A stretch of 9,877 bases of DNA from Pseudomonadota bacterium (GTDB lineage: Bacteria > Pseudomonadota > Alphaproteobacteria > Sphingomonadales > SMXR01). Positions 1-5,911 of this stretch are shown piece after piece. The first letter of the stretch is position 1. Each line of letters begins with the position of its first letter. Below the pieces are notes generated by a model, which saw only the letters and a program-made list of their open reading frames with translations, ran no database searches and was not told the origin of the DNA. Location of the stretch: positions 1 through 9,877 of the forward strand of contig JACZYI010000056.1 of assembly GCA_022571175.1 (NCBI GenBank), in the 5' to 3' direction. The position numbers and the translations under genes were made by a program.

Positions 1-519
1 ACAATGGGTTCAGAGGCAACCGCAGCAGCGGAAAAACAAGCTGCCATTCGCCGGGACCCGATGGCGATGCTGCCTTTTTGCGGTTATAACATGGGTGATT
101 ATTGGAAACATTGGCTGGGATTCGAGGATCGCGTCGCTCAATTGCCAAAAATTTTTAGGGTCAACTGGTTCAGGAAAGATAGCGACGGCAAATTTATCTG
201 GCCGGGATTTAGTGAAAATATGCGCGTTCTAAAATGGATTGTGGACCGGGTTCGAGGACAAGGGGAGGGGGTGACAAGCCCCTTTGGCCGCATGCCGCGC
301 TATCAGGACATAAACTGGCAAGGCCTCAGTTTTGACAAAGCCACTTATAACACATTGATGGAAATCGATGGCGACGCCGCCAGCGCCGAGGTTGAAGACC
401 AAAAAGAACTTTTCGACAGATTTGCTGATAGTCATTTCCCGACGGAACTTGAAGAGGAACGCCAAAAACAGATTGGGCGGCTCAAAAGCCTCTCGTCTGT
501 ATGGCGCTTGCCGGATTAA
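1..519 (+). CDS. pckG: Phosphoenolpyruvate carboxykinase (GTP), C-terminal part (5' end outside window)
   Basis: PEPCK interconverts oxaloacetate + GTP and phosphoenolpyruvate + GDP + CO2, the entry step of gluconeogenesis, in the cytoplasm. Only the last 172 codons are present; the reading frame is open from base 1, so the ATG at base 4 is internal (TMGSEAT is a conserved internal stretch of the family). Counting from that Met, DPMAMLPFCGYNMGDYWKHW lies at about residues 18-37 and the guanine-binding segment FIWPGFSEN at 64-72. It keeps both aromatic residues (F64, F69) and the Asn (N72) that hold the base in the GTP-dependent family. GRMPRY follows near residue 96. These motifs separate it from the unrelated ATP-type PckA common in Rhizobiales. 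The gene ends normally at TAA (517-519), with a tRNA gene 15 bases downstream on the same strand. No frameshift is seen. Family assignment is secure; the promoter and N-terminal half cannot be judged. Confidence 0.95.
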   Translation, partial: TMGSEATAAAEKQAAIRRDPMAMLPFCGYNMGDYWKHWLGFEDRVAQLPKIFRVNWFRKDSDGKFIWPGFSENMRVLKWIVDRVRGQGEGVTSPFGRMPRYQDINWQGLSFDKATYNTLMEIDGDAASAEVEDQKELFDRFADSHFPTELEEERQKQIGRLKSLSSVWRLPD

Positions 520-534
520 TTCTGTCAGGGCAGG

Positions 535-609
535 GGGCGCGTAGCTCAGTGGGAGAGCACTGTGTTCACATCGCAGGGGTCGCTGGTTCAATCCCAGCCG
601 CGCCCACCA
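535..609 (+). tRNA. tRNA-Val (anticodon CAC)
   Basis: A complete cloverleaf can be folded by hand. The acceptor stem pairs GGGCGCG (535-541) with CGCGCCC (599-605) in seven Watson-Crick pairs. The D stem is GCTC/GAGC (544-547/555-558). The anticodon stem is CTGTG/CGCAG (560-564/572-576) with one G-T pair and loop TTCACAT. The T stem is GCTGG/CCAGC (582-586/594-598) with loop TTCAATC. The anticodon CAC (567-569) reads the valine codon GUG. The discriminator base is A606 and the CCA tail is genome-encoded (607-609). It starts 15 bases after the pckG stop with no room for its own promoter there, so it is probably cut from the pckG transcript or transcribed from a promoter inside pckG. Nothing resembling an integrated element follows its 3' end. 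Confidence 0.97.
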
Positions 610-641
610 TTCCAGGAACAGCTAAAGCTCTGGAGATTAAA

Positions 642-2330
642 TTAGAACCCCTCTGCCCGATAAATGATGCGGCCCGAGACCACCGTCATTAGAGTGTCAG
701 CCTTGAGGATTTCCATCACCGGTATGGTCATGAAATCGCCTGAGAATATGGAAAAATCAGCCAGCTTGCCAAGCTCGATTGTGCCCAGGTCATCTTCCAT
801 AAAACTGGCATAGGCGGGCCAGGCAGTGAACATTTTCAAGGCATCAGCACGAGAGACCGCTTCTTCCGGATGCCAGCCTTCTCCTGAAAAACCCGTCAGA
901 TCCTGCCTCGTAACGGCCGCATAAAATTCAATGCGCGGATCACCGCGTTCCACCGGCGCATCAGTGCCACCAACAATTATTGCCCCTGAATCAATCAGCG
1001 ATTGCCAGGCATAGGCACCATAAAGCCTTTCCTGGCCCAGTCTTGAAGGTGCAAAATGCAAATCACCTATGGCATGACTCGGCTGCATGGAAGGAATAAT
1101 GCCCAAGGATACAAATCGCTTCAGATCATCCGGGTGCACTATTTGGGTGTGCTCGTCACGCCAACGGGGCTCGCCAACGGCTCTCTCACCAACGGAAACT
1201 GCATCAAAAGCTTCCTCGTACCAGTCAAGCAACAGCCGATTGCCCCGGTCGCCAATGGCATGGGTGTTGACCTGAATGCCTAGTCGAAGAGACAGGAGCA
1301 AAATTTTCATCACCTGATCTTTTTCCATTACCAGGAGACCGGAGCTGTCCGCATCGCTATAGGGTTCTAAAAGTGCCGCACCGCGCGAGCCGAGTGCACC
1401 ATCCATATAGAGCTTTATGGATCGGGTCTGGATCAACCCGTTAGCGGATGAATGAATGCCCCCGGCAAAAAAACTGGCAACTGCGGGATTATTACCGTCA
1501 AGGGAATTATAAACCCTGAGCCCCAGAGTTCCATTGTCTGAAAGATTTTCCACTAGCTCAACATCAGCAGGGGCGATCCCCATATTATGAATACCGGTCC
1601 AGCCATAGGCTGCATAGACCTGCCCAGCTATCTCATACGCCTGGGTCTTGTATGCAATGGTGGGAGCATCAAAATGCCCACCCACGAGCGCCATCGCCCT
1701 GTCGATGAGTATTCCTGTGGGTTCGCCATTTTCATCTTTCAGAATATCCCCGCCAAATGGGATTGGAGTATCACGATCAACGCCTGAATCCGAAAGGGCA
1801 CGAGAATTGGCAACAAGGGCATGACCATCTGCGCGCCTGAGGATTATTGGATTATCGGGCGCTATAGGGTCCAGATCCTGGCGGGTGGGAAAACGGCCTT
1901 CGGGCCAATGGGTCTCAATCCATCCGCGCCCGAAAATCAACTCACCCGGTTTTGCTTCAGCAGCCCGTTCCGATACTCGCTCCACCAGATCGACAATCGA
2001 GGCTATGTCTTCCAGATTGAGAGTGAGCTCTCTTTGACCAATGCCCAAAAGATGGCCGTGACCATCGGTGAAACCCGGATACATGGCAGCACCATTCAGA
2101 TTGATGATCTGGGTTGCTTCATCAATGAAACCTTCGACCCCGGACCGGATGCCCGCATAGATTATCCTGTCCCCGTATACTGCCACCGCATCCACACGCG
2201 AATTGCCCTCATCCGCCGTGTAGATATACCCGCCAACAAAAACCAGATCAGCGGTCACCTGGCCCCTGTCTTCTGCTTGCCCACAGGCGGCCAAAATCAA
2301 GGATGTCAAAGCAATCAATAACCAGCGCAT
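642..2330 (-). CDS. Exported lipoprotein amidohydrolase, YtcJ/NfdA-like (Amidohydro_3)
   Basis: A metal-dependent hydrolase of the amidohydrolase superfamily, probably acting on an amide or similar bond of a small molecule; the substrate is unknown. The ATG at 2330 gives 562 residues and is chosen because a GGAG site (2337-2340) lies six bases upstream and because it puts a lipoprotein signal at the N terminus: MRWLLIALTSLILAAC, with a LAAC lipobox and lipidated Cys16. An in-frame ATG at 2384 would bury this signal. Gly at the position after Cys16 (not Asp) is compatible with outer-membrane sorting. Family motifs in order: PGFTDGHGH with metal-binding HxH at 91-93; SIKLYMDGALGSRGAAL with Lys306; THAIGDRGN with His357; EHTQ at 393-396; GGTDAPVE with Asp457; and the closing LADFSIFSGD near 523-532. 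All catalytic landmarks I can place are present. It lies 75 bases downstream of pspF on the same strand and may share its transcript. It converges with the tRNA gene. Confidence 0.88.
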   Translation of the reverse strand: MRWLLIALTSLILAACGQAEDRGQVTADLVFVGGYIYTADEGNSRVDAVAVYGDRIIYAGIRSGVEGFIDEATQIINLNGAAMYPGFTDGHGHLLGIGQRELTLNLEDIASIVDLVERVSERAAEAKPGELIFGRGWIETHWPEGRFPTRQDLDPIAPDNPIILRRADGHALVANSRALSDSGVDRDTPIPFGGDILKDENGEPTGILIDRAMALVGGHFDAPTIAYKTQAYEIAGQVYAAYGWTGIHNMGIAPADVELVENLSDNGTLGLRVYNSLDGNNPAVASFFAGGIHSSANGLIQTRSIKLYMDGALGSRGAALLEPYSDADSSGLLVMEKDQVMKILLLSLRLGIQVNTHAIGDRGNRLLLDWYEEAFDAVSVGERAVGEPRWRDEHTQIVHPDDLKRFVSLGIIPSMQPSHAIGDLHFAPSRLGQERLYGAYAWQSLIDSGAIIVGGTDAPVERGDPRIEFYAAVTRQDLTGFSGEGWHPEEAVSRADALKMFTAWPAYASFMEDDLGTIELGKLADFSIFSGDFMTIPVMEILKADTLMTVVSGRIIYRAEGF

Positions 2331-2405
2331 AATTTTCTCCAGGCCATTTTTTAATTTTACGGAAATTTGGCACAACCAAGTCATTTCGCCAACGGAATAA
2401 TAAAA

Positions 2406-3461
2406 TCAATCCTGTTGGTGCAACAACCCATGTTTTTTTAATTTATGTCGAAACTGGTCATACGACAGGGACAGATGTTCGGCCGTTTGTTTTTGATGAT
2501 AGCGATTTGTTCTCAGCGCATTTTCGAGCAGCTTGCGTTCAAGTGCGAGCAGGGCACTGTTGAGATCAATGGGTTGTTTTGCATCCAGCAGGAAATAGGT
2601 ATCCGAACTTGCGCGGGTTGTGATTCTGGATGGTTCTGGTTTTTCTTTACCACTCGCATCTTCGGTTTGGTTTACAGGCCGCCAGGGACTCTCGAAGGGG
2701 TCAAAGACGATTTGATCAATCGGCTCGTTTTCATCCTGCCAGCGATAAACTGCCCGTTCAGCCGTATTTTTGAGCTCGCGTACGTTGCCTGGCCAGGGAT
2801 AACTTATCAGCAACTCCTGTGCCTTTTCACTGAACCCGGGATACTTTTCCCATCCAAGCTCAAGGGCAATGCCGTTGGCAAAATGAGTGGCGAGCTCAAG
2901 AATATCACTCTTGCGGGCCCGGAGCGGCGGTATCGTCAAAACGTCGAATGATAATCGGTCCAGTAAATCAAGGCGAAATCTGCCTTGCCTTGCAAATGAC
3001 GGTAAATCCACATTGGCCGCCCCGATGACCCTGACGTTGGTCGTCAGGGTTTCAACCCCGCCCAGTCTTTCAAATGTGCCATATTCCACAATGCGCAGAA
3101 GCTTTTCCTGTGCTGCCATGCTCATGGTGCCGATTTCATCAAGAAATAATGTGCCACCATCGGCCAGCTCAAATCGACCCAGGCGCCGTTTTTGTGCGCC
3201 CGTAAAAGCGCCGGGCTCATACCCGAAAAGCTCACTCTCCAGGAGCGAGTCCGGCAGGGCAGCGCTATTGACGGTTATAAAAGGCTTTTCCCAACGATTT
3301 GAAAGATAGTGGAGTCTGGAAGCGATTAATTCCTTGCCCGTTCCTCGTTCGCCAACCACCAATATCGGTCGATCAAGTGGCGCCATTTCCGAGACTCTGT
3401 CCATAAGATCCAGGAAAACCCGCGACTGCCCCAAAACAAATGCCTGATCGGTCGAAGTCAT
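2406..3461 (-). CDS. pspF: Phage shock operon activator PspF (sigma-54-dependent AAA+ protein)
   Basis: PspF is the bacterial enhancer-binding protein that remodels sigma-54 RNA polymerase at the psp promoter; PspA inhibits it directly. The 351-residue protein has no N-terminal receiver domain and starts almost immediately with the AAA+ domain, the hallmark of PspF. Visible motifs: Walker A GERGTGKE at 37-44, the sigma-54-contacting loop GAFTGA at 84-89, Walker B LFLDE at 105-109, candidate arginine fingers R163 and R169 in FRLDLLDRL, and sensor II region WPGNVRELKN at 223-232. A variable, charged linker (about 255-295) leads to a Fis-type helix-turn-helix near 320-342 (QKQTAEHLSLSYDQFRHKL). 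The linker makes it slightly longer than the 325-residue E. coli protein. The start is supported by AGGA eight bases upstream (3470-3473). It is divergent from pspABC and separated by the sigma-54 promoter region, as in E. coli. The reading frame is intact. Confidence 0.93.
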   Translation of the reverse strand: MTSTDQAFVLGQSRVFLDLMDRVSEMAPLDRPILVVGERGTGKELIASRLHYLSNRWEKPFITVNSAALPDSLLESELFGYEPGAFTGAQKRRLGRFELADGGTLFLDEIGTMSMAAQEKLLRIVEYGTFERLGGVETLTTNVRVIGAANVDLPSFARQGRFRLDLLDRLSFDVLTIPPLRARKSDILELATHFANGIALELGWEKYPGFSEKAQELLISYPWPGNVRELKNTAERAVYRWQDENEPIDQIVFDPFESPWRPVNQTEDASGKEKPEPSRITTRASSDTYFLLDAKQPIDLNSALLALERKLLENALRTNRYHQKQTAEHLSLSYDQFRHKLKKHGLLHQQD

Positions 3462-3540
3462 GTATTTATTCCTAATATTTAGTTATTTTTGCTAGAATAT
3501 CGTATTTTATTATATTTTGCAATGATCAAAAAATGTCAGG

Positions 3541-3578
3541 GATAATGTTATTTATCATTTCATTTCAACCGGTTAATT
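3541..3578. promoter_or_regulatory. Candidate PspF enhancer / IHF region upstream of the psp promoter
   Basis: The A+T-rich DNA between pspF and the -24/-12 promoter should hold PspF-binding enhancers and often an IHF bend site. GATAA at 3541-3545 and TTATC at 3552-3556 form a short dyad centred about 70 bases before the predicted start. CAACCGGTTAATT at 3566-3578 fits the reverse IHF consensus YAANNNNTTGATW with one mismatch and lies at about -53 to -41. Both are short enough to occur by chance in such sequence; position is the main argument. Confidence 0.3.
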
Positions 3579-3592
3579 GACTTTTTATCAGT

Positions 3593-3608
3593 TGGCATAA
3601 GGTTTGCA
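3593..3608 (+). promoter_or_regulatory. Sigma-54 (-24/-12) promoter of the psp operon
   Basis: TGGCATAAGGTTTGCA matches the sigma-54 consensus TGGCAC-R-N4-TTGCW at every fixed position except the sixth base (T for C). The GG (3594-3595) and GC (3606-3607) pairs have the required spacing, which predicts a transcript start near base 3619. It points toward pspA and sits downstream of the divergent pspF gene, the expected arrangement for a PspF-controlled promoter. Confidence 0.88.
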
Positions 3609-3649
3609 GTTATTTTGTGCGAGGCAAACGAGATAACAGGACCAGGAAA

Positions 3650-3823
3650 ATGAATATTTTGCACAGAATCGGAATTGCTTTGGAGTGCGTGAAAGAGTTG
3701 GAAAGTGAGAGCGAAGGCATTTTGGGCTTCTATTCATCAAACCCTACCTCAACCGGGGGTCGGAACGACCGCAATTACGGCTCGTTTCTTCGGCGGAGAC
3801 ATCGGAATCGTCAAATTCGGTAA
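3650..3823 (+). CDS. Possible small protein in the psp leader (57 aa, unrecognised)
   Basis: This reading frame lies between the predicted psp transcript start (about 3619) and pspA. The ATG at 3650 has AGGA eight bases upstream (3638-3641) and a second AGGA two bases upstream. The product begins MNILHRIGIALECVKELESE, which could form an amphipathic helix, and ends in an arginine-rich tail (FLRRRHRNRQIR). I recognise no family. An overlapping +1 frame (GTG 3705 to TGA 3872, 55 codons) reads TARFFGGDIGIVKFGNK over the distal half and looks at least as protein-like. Either a frameshift has broken an older gene, or only one frame (or neither) is used. The alternative is an untranslated structured leader: GGTCG-GAA-CGACC at 3758-3770 is a perfect 5-bp hairpin. 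Confidence is low because codon statistics cannot settle such a short frame. Confidence 0.28.
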   Translation: MNILHRIGIALECVKELESESEGILGFYSSNPTSTGGRNDRNYGSFLRRRHRNRQIR

Positions 3824-3926
3824 TAAAAATAAATATCACAGGACGAACCGAACCGACAAAAGCACGGCCTGAGTGACGACAGCAATAATAACTGACAAGA
3901 AATTATGAGAAGAAGAGGATAACAAA

Positions 3927-4622
3927 ATGGGTATTTTTTCACGCCTGACAGACATTGTTAATTCCAATTTGAACGCCATACTGGATCGAGCCGAAGATCC
4001 CGAAAAAATCATCAGGCTCATCATTCAGGAAATGGAAGAGACGCTGGTAGAGGTTCGTTCAGCCGCAGCACGTTCTATCGCTGACCAGAAAGATGCCGAA
4101 AGGAAACTCAGAAAACTGGCCGAGATCCAGCAGGGGTGGCAGAAAAAGGCTGAATTGGCATTGTCAAAAACGCGGGAAGATCTGGCAAAAGCCGCGCTGG
4201 TCGAAAAAGCCAAGGCAGCCGATATGGCAAAATATCTGGCCGATGATCTGGTTAATCTCACCGAGGCGCTGTCCCGCCACGAAGACGATATTATCAAACT
4301 GGATGGCAAACTGCGGGAGGCAAGAGCCAAAAGAGCGACCATTGCCGCCCGACATAAAACTGTCAGCAATACTCTGCGTGTGAAGCGCAACCTCTATGAC
4401 ACACGCATTGAAGATGCCTTTGAGCGTTTTGACAAGGTTGAAGCCCGCCTGGACCGCATAGAAGGCGAAGCCGAGGCCTATGACCTTGGCAAGAGCCGTA
4501 CACTTGCCGATGAGATAACCGACCTGGAAACCCAGGAAGCCATTCAAAATGAACTTGATGCCTTGAAAGCGAAGATGGCAAAACCCAAATCTAATGGTAA
4601 GACCAAAAAGGCGTCAAAATAA
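3927..4622 (+). CDS. pspA: Phage shock protein PspA (PspA/IM30 family)
   Basis: PspA is a peripheral inner-membrane protein that assembles on stressed membranes to limit proton leakage. When unstressed it binds PspF and holds its ATPase off. The 231-residue protein starts MGIFSRLTDIVNSNLNAILD, the characteristic amphipathic membrane-binding helix (about residues 1-24). DPEKIIRLIIQEMEETLVEV follows and leads into long, highly charged coiled-coil helices that make up most of the protein (about 25-215, for example HEDDIIKLDGKLREARAKRA). The tail is Lys-rich. The length is close to E. coli PspA (222). The start is supported by GAGG at 3915-3918, eight bases before the ATG. It is the first well-supported gene after the sigma-54 promoter, though separated from it by an unusually long leader. 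pspB follows after 27 bases, consistent with one operon. Confidence 0.95.
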   Translation: MGIFSRLTDIVNSNLNAILDRAEDPEKIIRLIIQEMEETLVEVRSAAARSIADQKDAERKLRKLAEIQQGWQKKAELALSKTREDLAKAALVEKAKAADMAKYLADDLVNLTEALSRHEDDIIKLDGKLREARAKRATIAARHKTVSNTLRVKRNLYDTRIEDAFERFDKVEARLDRIEGEAEAYDLGKSRTLADEITDLETQEAIQNELDALKAKMAKPKSNGKTKKASK

Positions 4623-4649
4623 TCGCTGTTCTGGAGCTGGAGGTTGTTC

Positions 4650-4889
4650 ATGACAGACTTTATTTATGTCCCCGTCATTTTAATCATCGTAGTGGTGATG
4701 CCCATATGGATTGTCTTTCACTACGTGACTATGTGGAAGAGAGATAAGGCTTTGAGCGCAGAAGATGAATCATCTTTCGGCGACTTGAGGGGAAATGCGG
4801 AAAAGCTGGAAGATCGATTAAACAGCCTTGAGAGAATTCTGGATGAAGAAATTCCTGATTGGAGGCAGAGACAAAATGACCCGCTTTAG
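4650..4889 (+). CDS. pspB: Phage shock protein PspB
   Basis: PspB is a small inner-membrane protein that, with PspC, senses membrane damage and frees PspF from PspA. The ATG at 4650 gives 79 residues and has an ideal GGAGG site (4639-4643) six bases upstream; an in-frame TTG six bases earlier is adjacent to that site and too close to be used. An N-terminal membrane helix spans about residues 5-24 (FIYVPVILIIVVVMPIWIVF). The motif HYVTMWKRDKALS follows, then a cytoplasmic Leu/Glu-rich helix with LEDRLNSLERILDEEIPDW. This layout matches the 74-residue E. coli PspB. The end overlaps the start of pspC by 14 bases, which suggests translational coupling. Confidence 0.92.
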   Translation: MTDFIYVPVILIIVVVMPIWIVFHYVTMWKRDKALSAEDESSFGDLRGNAEKLEDRLNSLERILDEEIPDWRQRQNDPL

Positions 4890-5262
4890 GCCCAACAAAT
4901 TATATAAAAATCCACGCGAAGGCCGTGTGATGGGTGTCTGCGCCGGCATTGCAGACTACTTTGATATCAAACCATTGGCCATTCGCATTCTGACCGTCCT
5001 TCTCATGTTCGCAGGCTTTTTCGGCATCATCCTTGTCGCATATTTCGTTCTGGGTTTTGTGCTCGAGTCAAAACCCCGCGAACTTTACGAAAATCCGGAA
5101 GAAGACCGTTTCTGGAAGGATGTCAGAACCCAGCCGGACTATACCGCGGTTGATCTCAGAAAACGGTTCCGGGATATCGAGAGCAGAACACGCAGGATGG
5201 AGGCCTATATGACCTCAAAGCGTTTTCGTCTCGATCGCGAATTGCGGGATTTAGAAGATTAA
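4876..5262 (+). CDS. pspC: Phage shock protein PspC (PspC domain)
   Basis: PspC works with PspB in the inner membrane to transmit envelope stress to the PspA-PspF complex. The chosen start, ATG 4876, gives 128 residues beginning MTRFRPNKLYKNPREGRVMG, the usual N terminus of the family. It lies inside the end of pspB and has GGAGG ten bases upstream (4861-4865). An earlier in-frame start at 4828 would add 16 residues that do not resemble the family. The PspC domain covers about residues 6-66: GVCAGIADYFDIKPLAIRIL, then a hydrophobic segment at about 38-62 (LLMFAGFFGIILVAYFVLGF). A charged cytoplasmic tail with a DLRKRFRDIESRTRRMEAYM helix ends the protein. It is slightly longer than E. coli PspC (119). 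No pspD, pspE or pspG follows. Confidence 0.93.
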   Translation: MTRFRPNKLYKNPREGRVMGVCAGIADYFDIKPLAIRILTVLLMFAGFFGIILVAYFVLGFVLESKPRELYENPEEDRFWKDVRTQPDYTAVDLRKRFRDIESRTRRMEAYMTSKRFRLDRELRDLED

Positions 5263-5273
5263 ATTCCAACTAT

Positions 5274-5341
5274 AATCGGGAGGCAGCCTTTCCTTTCACT
5301 TCCCTCACCCTGAACCCCTGTGGGCGGCTTCCCGATTTTCT
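5274..5341 (+). terminator. Probable rho-independent terminator after pspC
   Basis: AATCGGGA-GGCAGCC (5274-5288) can pair with GGGCGGCTTCCCGATT (5322-5337) in about 13 of 15 positions, with two mismatches and a loop of roughly 33 bases. A TTTTC run (5336-5340) follows. It lies 11 bases after the pspC stop. The long loop makes it weaker than a classical terminator, so some readthrough into sufE is possible. Confidence 0.5.
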
Positions 5342-5404
5342 CTTCATTGACAAGTACCGTAAGACCCGTCACACCCTCATATATTGAGAGGTTGAACTAA
5401 CCGC

Positions 5405-5839
5405 ATGACACTTTCAGACCTGACAATTGAACATGTTATCGAGACTTTCGAGCTCCTGGATGATTGGGAAGAGCGATATCGATACATTATTGACCTTGGC
5501 CGTAAGCTGCCAAAACTTCCCGAGCATGCCTACCGGGAGGAAAACAAGGTGCGGGGCTGTGTCTCACAGGTCTGGCTCATTTGTGAATATGACGAAAATA
5601 TACCTCCAGCCCTGTCTTTTAAGGGAGACAGTGATGCTCATATTGTGAAGGGGTTGATTGCCATCCTGTTTCTGATTTTTTCAGGACGACGGGCTGAGGA
5701 CATCCTGACCACAGATGCCCGCGCCATTCTCGATCAGCTTGGGTTGGCCAACCATTTGTCACCGCTACGAACCAACGGACTTTTTTCCATGGTCAAACGC
5801 ATTGGCCATTTTGCCCGGAACGAAAGTGCTGCTGCCTGA
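5405..5839 (+). CDS. sufE: SufE family sulfur acceptor protein (Fe-S cluster assembly)
   Basis: SufE takes the persulfide sulfur released from cysteine by the desulfurase SufS, stimulates that enzyme and passes sulfur on for Fe-S cluster building in the cytoplasm. The 144-residue length fits the family. DDWEERYRYIIDLGRKLP (19-36) and the active-site segment NKVRGCVSQVW are typical, with the acceptor Cys52 in the conserved GC position. FKGDSDAHIVKGLIAIL (about 72-88) and GLANHLSPLRTNGLFSMV near 113-130 complete the fold. The start at ATG 5405 leaves a weak ribosome site (GAGAGG at 5386-5391, 13 bases away), but no better start is available. No other suf or isc gene is nearby, so it acts with SufS encoded elsewhere. 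It ends at a strong bidirectional terminator. Confidence 0.93.
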   Translation: MTLSDLTIEHVIETFELLDDWEERYRYIIDLGRKLPKLPEHAYREENKVRGCVSQVWLICEYDENIPPALSFKGDSDAHIVKGLIAILFLIFSGRRAEDILTTDARAILDQLGLANHLSPLRTNGLFSMVKRIGHFARNESAAA

Positions 5840-5864
5840 ACGGGGGATGTTTTCCCACGACATT

Positions 5865-5890
5865 AAAAGGGGCCCGAAGGCCCCTTTTTT
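5865..5890. terminator. Strong bidirectional rho-independent terminator
   Basis: AAAAGGGGCC (5865-5874), loop CGAA, GGCCCCTTTT (5879-5888) form a perfect 10-bp stem. On the + strand it is followed by a T run (5885-5890), and its 5' arm supplies a T run for the - strand. It lies between the stops of sufE and the convergent transporter gene, so it can end both transcripts. Confidence 0.92.
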
Positions 5891-5911
5891 AGTCCCTTAT
5901 TTTTTTAGCTT

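Noticed and set aside
605..641. tRNA 3' end as an integration (att) site, and the TCCAG/CTGGA hairpin as a terminator
   Set aside because: No integrase, repeat of the tRNA end or foreign-looking genes follow, and the bulged hairpin lacks a T run on either side.
501..692. 63-codon + strand frame over the tRNA
   Set aside because: It translates straight through an intact tRNA-Val and has no family resemblance.
1821..2321. 166-codon reading frame on the + strand
   Set aside because: It lies antisense to the amidohydrolase, whose lipobox and family motifs are clear; no recognisable domain and no good ribosome site.
2331..2405. TGGCACAACCA on the + strand as a second sigma-54 promoter
   Set aside because: It has a -24-like half but no TTGCW at the right distance, and it points into pspF rather than toward a + strand gene.
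3617..3649. GTG start extending the psp-leader ORF upstream to 3617
   Set aside because: It precedes the transcript start (about 3619) predicted from the sigma-54 promoter, so it would not be in the message.
4025..4547. Long - strand frames opposite pspA
   Set aside because: Antisense shadows of a well-supported coiled-coil gene; their composition simply mirrors pspA codons.
5347..5383. TTGACA (5347-5352) as a sufE promoter -35 box
   Set aside because: The only -10-like sequence (CATATA region, from 5378) is about 25 bases away, too far for a standard promoter.
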